Shown: positions 6,738 through 13,450, numbered from the stretch's first letter. The stretch: DNA of 13,450 bases from DATLFA01 sp039934635 (GCA_039934635.1 JBDTLT010000146.1:1-13450), one strand, 5' to 3'. Made by a program: numbers and translations. Notes: a model not told the origin generated them from the sequence alone.

Positions 6738-7496
6738 TTATGCATACTTTCGGGGCACGCTCGCCGGATCGGGCTGCTCGATGCCGAGCCGGTCGAAGAA
6801 CGGTGCGATGTGCACGAGATACTCCTGGCGTAGCTGTTCGTTGCTCTTCGTCTTCAAACCGAACTCGATGTACTTCCACTGCCGGGTACCTGATCGGGTG
6901 CCGAACATGTCGAGCGCGTAGCCATACCAGGTCGGTAGCCGCGTCTCGACGGCAGCCCGGCCCTCGTCGGTGCGGCACAGCTCGATCAAGTGTTGGAAAC
7001 CCATCGCGCAGTGACCGAACTCGTCTTTGGCGACTGCGACGCCGGCCCGTGAAAGCGGCGCAAAGCTAGAGAGCTCGTAGTCGAGCAATTGGAACGCGCC
7101 GACGCGGTCGATGAAGTGGTTGAGCAACGCGAGGTCTACCCACTCGCGCACGCTGGACGTGGCGTTGAGTCCGTCGATGCTCGAGACGAAATCTTCGCCC
7201 GGTACCTCACCCATGGCGCGAACCACGCCGTCGAAAATCTTCTGATGGCGCATCTCATCGGCGAAGAACTCGACGATGCGTACGCGCGAGACCGGATCGG
7301 GTGCGAGCGCCACGTTCTTCGTCATTTCGCGCATCTGGTCGTAACAGACCTTGACGGAGCCGATCTCGTTCGTCTCGCGCAGCAGCCGCAACACCATGCG
7401 CCGGTACTCTTCGGGCATCTCGTCGCGCGCCTCGAATTGCAGAGGCGCATAGATGCGTTCGGGCTTCTCCCGCACATCGGTGACCAACGTCGTCAT
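6738..7496 (-). CDS. PaaA-like ferritin-fold di-iron oxygenase subunit
   Basis: This 252-aa protein resembles the phenylacetyl-CoA epoxidase family (PaaA/PaaC, ferritin-like). EMPEEYRRMVLRLLRETNEIG (26-46) matches the PaaA-type first helix with a ligand Glu (E44 or E41). FFADEMRHQKIF has E81 and H84, and AKDEFGHCAMG has E159 and H162. The remaining acid of the third helix is D130 or E141. This 2x(E...ExxH)-type pattern indicates a carboxylate-bridged di-iron centre that could epoxidise or hydroxylate a substrate with O2. The ATG at 7496 has GGAGG upstream and overlaps the preceding gene's stop as ATGA; the frame continues to 8081 inside that gene. No PaaB, PaaD or PaaE homologue is present, so this is not a standard paa cluster. 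The neighbouring ferredoxin is the likely electron donor (inference). Confidence 0.82.
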   Translation of the reverse strand: MTTLVTDVREKPERIYAPLQFEARDEMPEEYRRMVLRLLRETNEIGSVKVCYDQMREMTKNVALAPDPVSRVRIVEFFADEMRHQKIFDGVVRAMGEVPGEDFVSSIDGLNATSSVREWVDLALLNHFIDRVGAFQLLDYELSSFAPLSRAGVAVAKDEFGHCAMGFQHLIELCRTDEGRAAVETRLPTWYGYALDMFGTRSGTRQWKYIEFGLKTKSNEQLRQEYLVHIAPFFDRLGIEQPDPASVPRKYA

Positions 7497-8200
7497 GACC
7501 ACGCCTCCAGTCGGCTGGCTACACGCGCCTCGGCCGCCGCCAACACCGCCTCGGCATCGATCGGGGCGGCGATGCCTTCGCTCACCCATCGATGGCTCGC
7601 CTCTTGCGCGACGACGATGCGCAACATGTCGGCGGACAGCGCCTGCGATTGCGATTGCGCATCGCGTACTTCGGCCCGCGGCAACTGTTCGAGTGCGACA
7701 ACCTCGCCGAGGGACAAAAGGCCCGTCGTGACCATGCCCCACTTGGCGTTGGGCCCGGGACGTGAGGCGCGGAACAACGGGCCATAGTTGGACTGCGCGC
7801 ACAGCCGGATCATCGCGTGACCGATGCTGTCGAGGTAGCACATCGAGAAGACCAAGCCGAGCCACGAGCTCTGCAGGTCGGCGATGCGACCCGATAGGTC
7901 GCTCCACGGTCCGTCGACATGACCGTCGGTCATGTCGATGCGTGCCGCAGTGGCAAGGTTGGTGAACTGCCACACGTTGCGCTCGAGTTCGGCCCACACG
8001 TTGGCCGTGCGCACCCACTGATCGAGACTCGGACCGTCCATCACATGCTCGCCGTACATGTCGCGTTGACCGACATTCCAAACCGGGACGGATTGAGTCG
8101 TGAGCAACGCGGTCAGTGCCGTGCGGTACGCGTCGGATGGAGTGGTCTCGCGTTCGTACGCACCGGCCGCATCCTGATCATCTCGCGTCGTCGACGCCAT
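7493..8200 (-). CDS. Divergent ferritin-like partner protein
   Basis: This 235-aa mostly helical protein sits between the ferredoxin and the PaaA-like gene. A late helix carries VVAQEASHRW, an ExxH pair (E200, H203) as in ferritin-like di-iron proteins; an earlier helix has MCYLDSIGH (D124, H128), whose spacing is not ExxH. Other candidate acids are E71 or E73 (WAELERNVW) and E166 or E171 (LGEVVALEQL). It is most simply a ferritin-fold subunit with an incomplete metal site, comparable to the structural PaaC beside catalytic PaaA, though direct similarity to PaaC is not obvious. The ATG at 8200 is preferred over the GTG at 8203 because GAGGG is four bases before the ATG but only one before the GTG. 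It overlaps the next gene by 4 bp, consistent with a stoichiometric complex. The family assignment is tentative. Confidence 0.7.
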   Translation of the reverse strand: MASTTRDDQDAAGAYERETTPSDAYRTALTALLTTQSVPVWNVGQRDMYGEHVMDGPSLDQWVRTANVWAELERNVWQFTNLATAARIDMTDGHVDGPWSDLSGRIADLQSSWLGLVFSMCYLDSIGHAMIRLCAQSNYGPLFRASRPGPNAKWGMVTTGLLSLGEVVALEQLPRAEVRDAQSQSQALSADMLRIVVAQEASHRWVSEGIAAPIDAEAVLAAAEARVASRLEAWS

Positions 8201-8212
8201 CACGCCCTCGCG

Positions 8213-8407
8213 TCAGCCGTCATCGACCATCAGTGCCTTGGCCGGGCACCGATAGACCGCATTGCGGACGCGTATGTGTAGAGATTCGTCGGGATCTTCG
8301 TCGACGACCCATGCCATCGCGTTTTCGTCGACGTGGAACACCTCGGGCACGAGCCGTTCGCAGACGCCGTTGCCCCTGCACCGAGTGGGTATCACGATAG
8401 GCCGCAT
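8213..8407 (-). CDS. 3Fe-4S ferredoxin, cytochrome P450 type
   Basis: This 64-aa ferredoxin has C10-RGNGV-C16 and C54-P in YRCPAKALMV, the CxxXxxC...CP pattern of single-cluster ferredoxins that deliver electrons to P450s and other oxygenases. The position that would hold a fourth cysteine is N13, so a [3Fe-4S] cluster is expected. The acidic middle (VVDEDPDESLHI) is typical. The ATG at 8407 follows a clear GAGGAG; the frame could extend to 8485 but that part is poor and contains the proposed promoter. It is the first gene of the minus-strand operon and is followed within 12 bases by the ferritin-like pair. No P450 and no ferredoxin reductase are in the window, so the di-iron proteins are the probable electron acceptors and the reductase is encoded elsewhere. 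Confidence 0.9.
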   Translation of the reverse strand: MRPIVIPTRCRGNGVCERLVPEVFHVDENAMAWVVDEDPDESLHIRVRNAVYRCPAKALMVDDG

Positions 8408-8463
8408 GCTCTCCTCATCGTAGGTGGTCGTTGGTTGCGACGACAGTCGCTTGACACGAATCA

Positions 8464-8492
8464 ATTGTCCAGTGATCCACCCCACGCGTCAA
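8464..8492 (-). promoter_or_regulatory. Predicted promoter of the minus-strand operon
   Basis: On the minus strand TTGACG (8492-8487) is followed by exactly 17 bases and GACAAT (8469-8464), 4 of 6 matches to TATAAT. Transcription would start near 8457, giving a leader of about 50 bases that contains the GAGGAG site of the ferredoxin. The same -35 and spacing occur in front of the MaoC gene at 985-1013. Confidence 0.5.
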
Positions 8493-8506
8493 TCGTTCAA
8501 GTGGTC
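8487..8506. promoter_or_regulatory. Second copy of the candidate operator (imperfect)
   Basis: Bases 8487-8500 are the exact reverse complement of 977-990. The full 20-bp site matches the palindrome at 971-990 at 16 of 20 positions; the promoter-proximal arm (CGTCAAT on plus) is intact and the distal arm is degraded. It covers the -35 hexamer of the ferredoxin promoter in the same orientation and register as the first copy. Confidence 0.5.
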
Positions 8507-8535
8507 TAGCGACGGGCGCGAACCCCAAGGCGAGA

Positions 8536-8563
8536 TTGACGATCTGCGCGGCAAACGGATAGG
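8536..8563 (+). promoter_or_regulatory. Weak promoter candidate for the P-type ATPase
   Basis: TTGACG (8536-8541) is followed by 16 bases and GATAGG (8558-8563), only 3 of 6 matches to TATAAT. A start site would fall close to the GTG at 8572. It shares the octamer GATTGACG with the other two promoters in the window, but not the longer 14-bp element. Confidence 0.25.
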
Positions 8564-8571
8564 CAGCACTG

Positions 8572-11427
8572 GTGGGTGGGCTCGTCGCCGATAGGTTGGC
8601 GGCTGTGACACCCTCGGGGCCGCGTCCTCACGAACCGTGGCGCCGCGGTGCGGCCGAAGTGGTCGCCGACATGGGCAGCGACGCAACCGTCGGCCTGAGC
8701 GCGACCGAGGCGTCCGCCCGTCTCGAACGATTCGGACGAAACGAACTCGACGCGGCCGACGCGGTGCCGGCCTGGCGCAAATTCGTCGCGCAGTTCGCCG
8801 ACCCCCTGATCTACCTACTGATCGCCGCGGTCATCGTGTCGTTCTTGGCGTGGGTCCTCGAGGGCGCGGACGGCGTGCCGTTCGAGGTCGTGGTCATCTC
8901 GTCGATCATCTTGCTCAACGGCGTGCTCGGCTATGTGCAAGAAGCGCGCGCAGAACAGGCGGTGGCGGCCCTCCAGCGCATGGCGGCGGCCAGCGCCGGC
9001 GTATTGCGCGACGGCCGCGAAGAGCGTGTTCCTGCCGTCGAGGTGGTGCCGGGCGACATCATGTTGCTGGCCGAGGGCGACGTGATCATCGCCGATGCGC
9101 GCCTGCTCGAAGCCGCGTCGCTCACGGTGGCGGAGGCATCGCTGACCGGCGAAAGCGAAGCAGTGTTGAAAGATGTTGCCGCGATCGCCGGGCAAGCGGC
9201 GCTGGGTGATCGCATCAACATGGTGTTCAGCGGCACCGCGGTCACCCGCGGTCGTGGGCGAGCGGTGGTCACGACAACGGGCATGGCCACCGAGATGGGC
9301 AACATCGCGCGGCTTCTCGATCAAATGGACGAGGCGCCGACGCCGCTGCAGCGCGAGGTCGACCGCATCGGCCGCATGCTGGGCAAGGCCGTCATCATCA
9401 TCGCCGTCGTGGTCGTGGCCGCGATCCTCCTCACGGCCGACATCGAAGGGGCATCGGACCTCGTCGATGTCCTGCTCGTCGGGGTGTCGCTCGCTGTCGC
9501 GGCCGTGCCCGAAGGACTTCCCGCGATCCTGTCCGTCGTGCTCGCGCTCGGCGTACAACGCATGGCCGCCGAGCGCGCGATCGTCAAGAAGTTGTCGTCG
9601 GTCGAGACCTTGGGCTCGGCGTCGGTGGTGTGCTCGGACAAGACAGGAACACTCACGCGTAACGAGATGACCATCGTCAAGGTGGTCACCGCGTCAGGCG
9701 AGGTCGACGTGACCGGCACCGGCTACCAGCCGTCGGGCGAACTCCTGACGAAGGGCCTACCACTCGACGATCGTGCGCAAGGCGACGCGGGTCTGTTCGA
9801 TGAGGTTCGTTTCGTGCTCGGCGGCGGCAGTCTTGCCAACGACGCCGTACTGCGCGAGGACGACGGGGATTGGACGATCCAAGGCGACCCCACCGAGGCG
9901 GCCTTCCTTGTTGCCGAAGCAAAGGTCAACGGTCTGACCGCGCTTCGAGTCGCACGATTCGTGCGCGTCGGAGAGATTCCGTTCAGTTCCGAACGCAAGC
10001 TGATGAGCACTTTCCATGCCGACGCGGAGCGTGACGGCGGCATCGCGGTGGTCACCAAAGGCGCGCCCGACGTGCTCCTCGCCCGCTGCACTCACGAGCG
10101 GGTCATCGACGCAGTACGGCCACTCACCGATTCGCGAAAGAACGAAATCTTCGCCACGGTCGACCGGCTCGCCGACGACGCGCTGCGCACACTCGCCGTT
10201 GCCTACCGGCCGCTCCCCATCAACGAGCGGCAACCCCAGGACGACTCGATGGAGCACGAGCTCGTGTACCTCGGCATGGTCGGCATCATCGACCCACCGC
10301 GCGATGAGGCCAAGGTGGCCATCGCCACGGCGCACATCGCCGGCGTGCGCATCATCATGATCACCGGCGACCACCCCCGCACCGCGACTCGCATCGCGAG
10401 CGAGCTCGGCATCGTCGGCACCGATGCACGCGTGCTCACCGGCAACGACATCGATCTCCTCGACGACGACACATTCGATGCCGCGGTTCGCGAAGTGTCG
10501 GTGTACGCGCGAGTGTCACCCGAACACAAGCTACGCATCGTCAACTCCTTGCAAGTGGGCGGAAACATCGTGGCGATGACCGGCGACGGCGTCAACGACG
10601 CGCCAGCGCTCAAGTCCGCCGACATCGGCATCGCAATGGGCCTCACGGGAACCGACGTGACGAAGGAGGCCGCCGACATGATCCTTGCCGACGACAACTT
10701 CGCGACGATCATCACCGCGGTCCGAGAAGGTCGCGCCATCTTCGCCAACATCCGCAAGTTCCTGCGGTTCTTGCTGTCGTCGAACATCGGCGAGGTGCTC
10801 ACGATGTTCTTCGGCGTCGTGCTGGCGGGTGTCCTCGGGCTCGACGACACCGGCGAAGCGGTGGCGGTACCACTTCTCGCCACCCAGATACTTTGGATCA
10901 ACTTGCTCACCGACGTGGCGCCGGCGCTCGCGATGGGTGTCGATCCTGCTTCTGAGGACGTGATGCATCGGCCACCGCGGCGTCTCACCGATCGTGTGAT
11001 CGATCGCGAAATGTGGATCGGAATCTTCTGGGTCGGATCCGTGATGGCCGTAGTGACCTTGGCCGCGCTCGATCTACGACTTCCGGGAGGAATCGTCGGC
11101 GGATCCGGCAACATCGTCGAAGCGCGCAGCATGGCCTTCACCACCCTCGTACTCGCCCAGCTCTTCAATTGTTTCAACGCGCGCTCTGACCGCACGAGCG
11201 CGTTCAACCATCTGTTCACGAACCGACTTCTTTGGGGAGCAATCGCTCTCTCGCTCGCGCTGCAGATCGCGGTGGTTCAGCTTCGGTTCCTCAACGACGC
11301 CTTCGACACGACCCCGCTCGCACTGGACGATTGGTTGCTCTGCGTCGGGCTGGCGAGCATCGTGTTATGGGCTGACGAAGCAAAGAAGTTGCTCGAACGC
11401 TGGCTGAGGAGTCGTGACGGTCGATGA
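8572..11427 (+). CDS. P2-type ATPase, Ca2+-transporting (SERCA/PMR1-like)
   Basis: This 951-aa membrane pump is a cation P-type ATPase with all core motifs: LTGES (191-195, dephosphorylation), CSDKTGT (phosphorylated D356), KGAP (496-499, nucleotide binding) and MTGDGVNDAP (669-678). The transport residues resemble SERCA: PEGLP in M4 (E314), SSNIGEV in M5 (N738, E741) and WINLLTD in M6 (N777, T780, D781). This favours Ca2+, with Mn2+ also possible. Hydrophobic helices are visible near 76-97, 104-122, 271-289, 297-322, 730-755 and through the C-terminus. The cation-transporter N-terminal domain starts near 25. The GTG at 8572 gives the longest form; a GTG at 8605 is equally plausible and would remove 11 residues that match nothing. 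Its stop abuts the stop of the converging DisA-like gene. Confidence 0.92.
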   Translation: MGGLVADRLAAVTPSGPRPHEPWRRGAAEVVADMGSDATVGLSATEASARLERFGRNELDAADAVPAWRKFVAQFADPLIYLLIAAVIVSFLAWVLEGADGVPFEVVVISSIILLNGVLGYVQEARAEQAVAALQRMAAASAGVLRDGREERVPAVEVVPGDIMLLAEGDVIIADARLLEAASLTVAEASLTGESEAVLKDVAAIAGQAALGDRINMVFSGTAVTRGRGRAVVTTTGMATEMGNIARLLDQMDEAPTPLQREVDRIGRMLGKAVIIIAVVVVAAILLTADIEGASDLVDVLLVGVSLAVAAVPEGLPAILSVVLALGVQRMAAERAIVKKLSSVETLGSASVVCSDKTGTLTRNEMTIVKVVTASGEVDVTGTGYQPSGELLTKGLPLDDRAQGDAGLFDEVRFVLGGGSLANDAVLREDDGDWTIQGDPTEAAFLVAEAKVNGLTALRVARFVRVGEIPFSSERKLMSTFHADAERDGGIAVVTKGAPDVLLARCTHERVIDAVRPLTDSRKNEIFATVDRLADDALRTLAVAYRPLPINERQPQDDSMEHELVYLGMVGIIDPPRDEAKVAIATAHIAGVRIIMITGDHPRTATRIASELGIVGTDARVLTGNDIDLLDDDTFDAAVREVSVYARVSPEHKLRIVNSLQVGGNIVAMTGDGVNDAPALKSADIGIAMGLTGTDVTKEAADMILADDNFATIITAVREGRAIFANIRKFLRFLLSSNIGEVLTMFFGVVLAGVLGLDDTGEAVAVPLLATQILWINLLTDVAPALAMGVDPASEDVMHRPPRRLTDRVIDREMWIGIFWVGSVMAVVTLAALDLRLPGGIVGGSGNIVEARSMAFTTLVLAQLFNCFNARSDRTSAFNHLFTNRLLWGAIALSLALQIAVVQLRFLNDAFDTTPLALDDWLLCVGLASIVLWADEAKKLLERWLRSRDGR

Positions 11428-12813
11428 TCAGGAACGCCGCGACACCGCAGGACGGCCGAGCAGCGTGGCCACTGCTGCACCGTTGCGGAAGATCGTGATG
11501 TCGCCATCGACGGAGACCTTGAGGACCACCAAAGCGGTCTCCGACAACGTCCTGGCGGCTGCCGTACGGGCTCCCTCGTGCTCGCTGTCGGCGCTGCTCA
11601 CTATGGCGCCATACGCCAGCAAGCGGCCGTCCCGGTCGAGCACCGTCGCGCCGTCGAGCATCGCCAGACGAACGAGCGTGTGCTCGTCGAGGTTCTCGGC
11701 ATCGATGAGGTGATGAAGGCGCGTCTCGAACTGCATGGCCAGCGGATCGATGTCGTTACGCAGGTCGAAGCGATCCTTCAGCGAGACCACCGCGTCGAGA
11801 TCCGCGCCCTTGTCGACGATGGCGAGAATGGCTCCCCGTGGTCGGGCCGAGATCATGAACGCGGCCTGCGTGACGAGGGCCGCGACCGATCCACCACCGA
11901 TCATGTCGGCAATACTGGTCGAGAGCTCGAGCGGGAACGCGGTCCAGTGCTCACTGCGCCGTACGAGCAGCGGCCGACCGTCGACGAAGGTCCAGATGCT
12001 GCGGTCGGCGCGAAGAAAGAACCCGAGTCCACCGAGCACCTGTGTCGCCGCGGCAACGAGCGAGCCGCTCTCACCCAGATCGAGCGCGGTGACCGGCGGT
12101 GGTGCGGCGGTAGCGATGAGGTGCTCGAAACGATGGCGTTGCAACTCGCGGCGAGCGCGCCCTGACGGGTCGATGACGAGCAGTGATTGCTGCCCGTCGA
12201 AGAGCAGCGGTGCGCGCTTTGCGGCGCGGATGTCAGAGGGATACGCAAACTCCAAGCGGGGCGAATCGCGTAAGACGTCGGCCACGATGACGCCGTGCGT
12301 GAGGTCGTGTGACTCGACCCGCGTGCCGCTGAGCTCGAGGAGATACTCGATCGTCTCCCCGACGAGGTCGACGCGCACATTCGAGACGCGGTCACGCAGG
12401 TAGGCAGAGAGCACTTCCGTGGCCACGGTGTCACGAACCGCGCGGCGCACCGCCGGTGTCACCGGCTCGCGCGTCGTGCTGCCGGTACGATTGCGCAACT
12501 GAGCCGCCGCGCGCACGGCCGCCCGGGGCAACTGAACGAGCAGATCCGCCAGACTAGTTGACTCGTCGGTACCGACGAGGTGCGCAATTCGCTGGCCCAG
12601 AGTGACGACGACCGTCAAGTCCCAACCGGCGGGACCGTCACCGGTGGCCGAAGCCTGCGCCCGTTTGCGCGCGGTCGACGGTGGCGCGGTGCCGGTCGCC
12701 GAGTAACAGAGCTCGACGGTCGCGCCACCGACGATGTCGAGCACCGCATCCGCGGCTGCATCCGCGACGGGGTCGGGGGGTGGTTCACCGATGGACGCTC
12801 GCCGCAGGACCAC
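11428..12813 (-). CDS. DisA_N-like (DAC-fold) putative nucleotide sensor
   Basis: In this 461-aa protein residues about 300-455 resemble the diadenylate cyclase (DisA_N) fold: ISARPRGAILAIVDKG (321-336) matches the opening strand, LDGATVLDRDGRLLAYGAIV (386-405) carries the DGA motif (387-389), and GARTAAARTLSETALVVLKVSVDGDITIFRNG (414-445) matches the GTRHRAA...SE...V region. The second catalytic motif RHR is R416-T-A, so c-di-AMP synthesis is unlikely; a nucleotide-binding sensor, as proposed for DAC-related sensor families, is more probable. Residues 1-290 are an additional region with no recognised domain, including YPSDIRAAKRAPLLFDGQQSLLVIDPSGR (191-219), which could be a second sensor-associated fold. 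The GTG at 12813 has no strong ribosome site and is the least certain part. It is convergent with the ATPase; a functional link is not shown. Confidence 0.75.
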   Translation of the reverse strand: MVLRRASIGEPPPDPVADAAADAVLDIVGGATVELCYSATGTAPPSTARKRAQASATGDGPAGWDLTVVVTLGQRIAHLVGTDESTSLADLLVQLPRAAVRAAAQLRNRTGSTTREPVTPAVRRAVRDTVATEVLSAYLRDRVSNVRVDLVGETIEYLLELSGTRVESHDLTHGVIVADVLRDSPRLEFAYPSDIRAAKRAPLLFDGQQSLLVIDPSGRARRELQRHRFEHLIATAAPPPVTALDLGESGSLVAAATQVLGGLGFFLRADRSIWTFVDGRPLLVRRSEHWTAFPLELSTSIADMIGGGSVAALVTQAAFMISARPRGAILAIVDKGADLDAVVSLKDRFDLRNDIDPLAMQFETRLHHLIDAENLDEHTLVRLAMLDGATVLDRDGRLLAYGAIVSSADSEHEGARTAAARTLSETALVVLKVSVDGDITIFRNGAAVATLLGRPAVSRRS

Positions 12814-12886
12814 GCACCATGTTGTCCAAGATGTCCCGCGACAGCAACCACGGGCGCTCGGACACCCGCCGCGGCACTAGCAGCTA

Positions 12887-13450
12887 TTGCCCGGCGAGGC
12901 GTTGGTGCGTTGGTCGAGACGGCCGAGTTCACCGTTTTCGATCGCGCAGCGGGCTCGGATCGTGCTGCTCGCTGGGGATGGGTTGTCGAACAACGCGGTG
13001 GCTGAGCGCGGTGGTGTGAATCAGGCGACGGTAGTGAAGTGGCGCAAGCGGAGCATCCAAGCATTCGATCGGACCCAGCCGATCCTGCCGATGAGACCCG
13101 GACAAGTGGAGCTACGCACGCACGATCAAGAACGCCACGGTGTCACCGATCTGTTCGCTGCGCTCACCTGCGATCAAGACCTGGCTGCGGCGCCACCCGC
13201 GGCTCACGTTCCATTTCACGCCGACATCGAGCTCGTGGTTGAACCTCGTCGAACGATGGTTCGCGGAAGTCACCCGCAAACTGCTGCAACGCTCCGCCCA
13301 CAAATCCGTCGCCGTGCTCACCACCGCTCTCAACGCGTGGATCGCTGCCTGGACCGACAATCCGAAGCCATTCGTCTGGCACAAGGCCCCCTTGTCGAGC
13401 ACATCGATAGTGCGGGATTTCGTTGATTTTGTTGGTATTTCGTTTGTGTT
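12887..13450 (+). pseudogene. IS630-family transposase remnant with two internal deletions
   Basis: Three pieces of an IS630-type transposase are visible. First, from 12887, RRPSSPFSIAQRARIVLLAGDGLSNNAVAERGGVNQATVVKWRKR is the N-terminal helix-turn-helix. It runs directly, in frame, into SIQAFDRTQPILPMRPGQVELRTHDQERHGVTDLFAALTC (about 13047-13170), which in intact members follows the DEKS motif roughly 100 residues later. From about 13173 a different frame encodes IKTWLRRHPRLTFHFTPTSSSWLNLVERWF and on to NPKPFVWHKAP. Both catalytic aspartates (DEKS and DNxxTH) are lost; only the Glu in NLVERWF remains. A stop (TAG 12878-12880) lies just before the first piece, so the true N-terminus may also be missing. 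The third frame is open to the window end. It cannot encode an active transposase. Confidence 0.85.

Noticed and set aside
6220..6978. N-terminal extension of the acyl-CoA synthetase frame by about 250 residues
   Set aside because: The added sequence is Arg-rich without a family match and overlaps the MaoC protein and the end of the di-iron gene. The GTG at 6219 gives the normal synthetase length.
7497..8081. N-terminal extension of the di-iron protein frame
   Set aside because: It overlaps the upstream ferritin-like gene; the ATG at 7496 has GGAGG and matches the PaaA-type N-terminus.
8451..8470. TTGACA as a plus-strand -35, or TTGACA...TGTCCA as another operator
   Set aside because: No acceptable -10 lies 16-18 bases downstream on plus, and the arms have a mismatch with an 8-9-base gap. 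It overlaps the -10 of the minus-strand promoter and may be incidental.
8408..8485. Longer ferredoxin with a 26-residue extension
   Set aside because: The extra residues do not fit the family, the region contains the proposed promoter, and the ATG at 8407 has a strong GAGGAG.
11428..12813. Active c-di-AMP synthase (DisA or CdaA)
   Set aside because: The DGA motif is present but RHR is not, and the DNA-binding and linker domains of DisA or the membrane helices of CdaA are absent.
12615..13064. 149-aa minus-strand open frame across the DisA-like start and IS remnant
   Set aside because: Ser/Pro/Arg-rich shadow; it overlaps the DisA-like N-terminus and the recognisable transposase piece on the other strand.
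1..13450. tRNA, rRNA or CRISPR array
   Set aside because: No cloverleaf-like segment, rRNA signature or regularly spaced repeat was seen on reading the window by eye.

Overview
The window reads as high-G+C actinobacterial DNA. The genes are dense, many start at GTG or TTG, and several neighbours overlap by 4 bp (ATGA or GTGA). The families present (SCP-x-type thiolase, MaoC proteins, P450-type 3Fe-4S ferredoxin, LuxR regulators) are typical of actinobacteria that degrade lipids or other complex carbon sources. An Acidimicrobiia-like or mycolate-related host is a guess from gene style only; no marker gene settles it.

Layout. (1) 13-2173, plus strand: an SMP-30/gluconolactonase-like lactonase, then a separate two-gene unit of a MaoC-type hydratase and an unrecognised protein. 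(2) 2182-8407, minus strand: eight tightly packed genes that look like one operon. In transcription order they are 3Fe-4S ferredoxin, a divergent ferritin-like protein, a PaaA-like di-iron protein, a degenerate MaoC protein, a long-chain-type acyl-CoA synthetase, an SCP-x-type thiolase, a PAS-LuxR regulator and a 4HBT thioesterase. (3) 8408-8571: a divergent promoter region. (4) 8572-11427, plus strand: a Ca2+-type P2 ATPase. (5) 11428-12813, minus strand: a protein with a DisA_N-like nucleotide-binding domain, converging on the ATPase with no base between the stop codons. (6) 12887 to the end: a decayed IS630-family transposase.

How the genes may work together. The long operon holds an activating enzyme (acyl-CoA synthetase), a candidate oxygenase (ferredoxin plus two ferritin-like proteins, one with an intact-looking di-iron site), a hydratase-fold protein, a thiolase and a thioesterase. 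That fits O2-dependent modification of a CoA thioester followed by hydration and thiolytic cleavage, comparable in logic to the phenylacetyl-CoA epoxidase pathway but with a different electron donor and partners. The substrate cannot be read from the sequence.

The most interesting regulatory observation is a 14-bp sequence, TTGAACGATTGACG, found at both the MaoC promoter (977-990, plus) and the ferredoxin promoter (8487-8500, minus). In both cases it is followed by 17 bases and a -10-like hexamer. At the first site it is part of a perfect 7-bp-arm palindrome. This suggests one regulator controls both units and links the plus-strand MaoC and orphan gene to the minus-strand operon.
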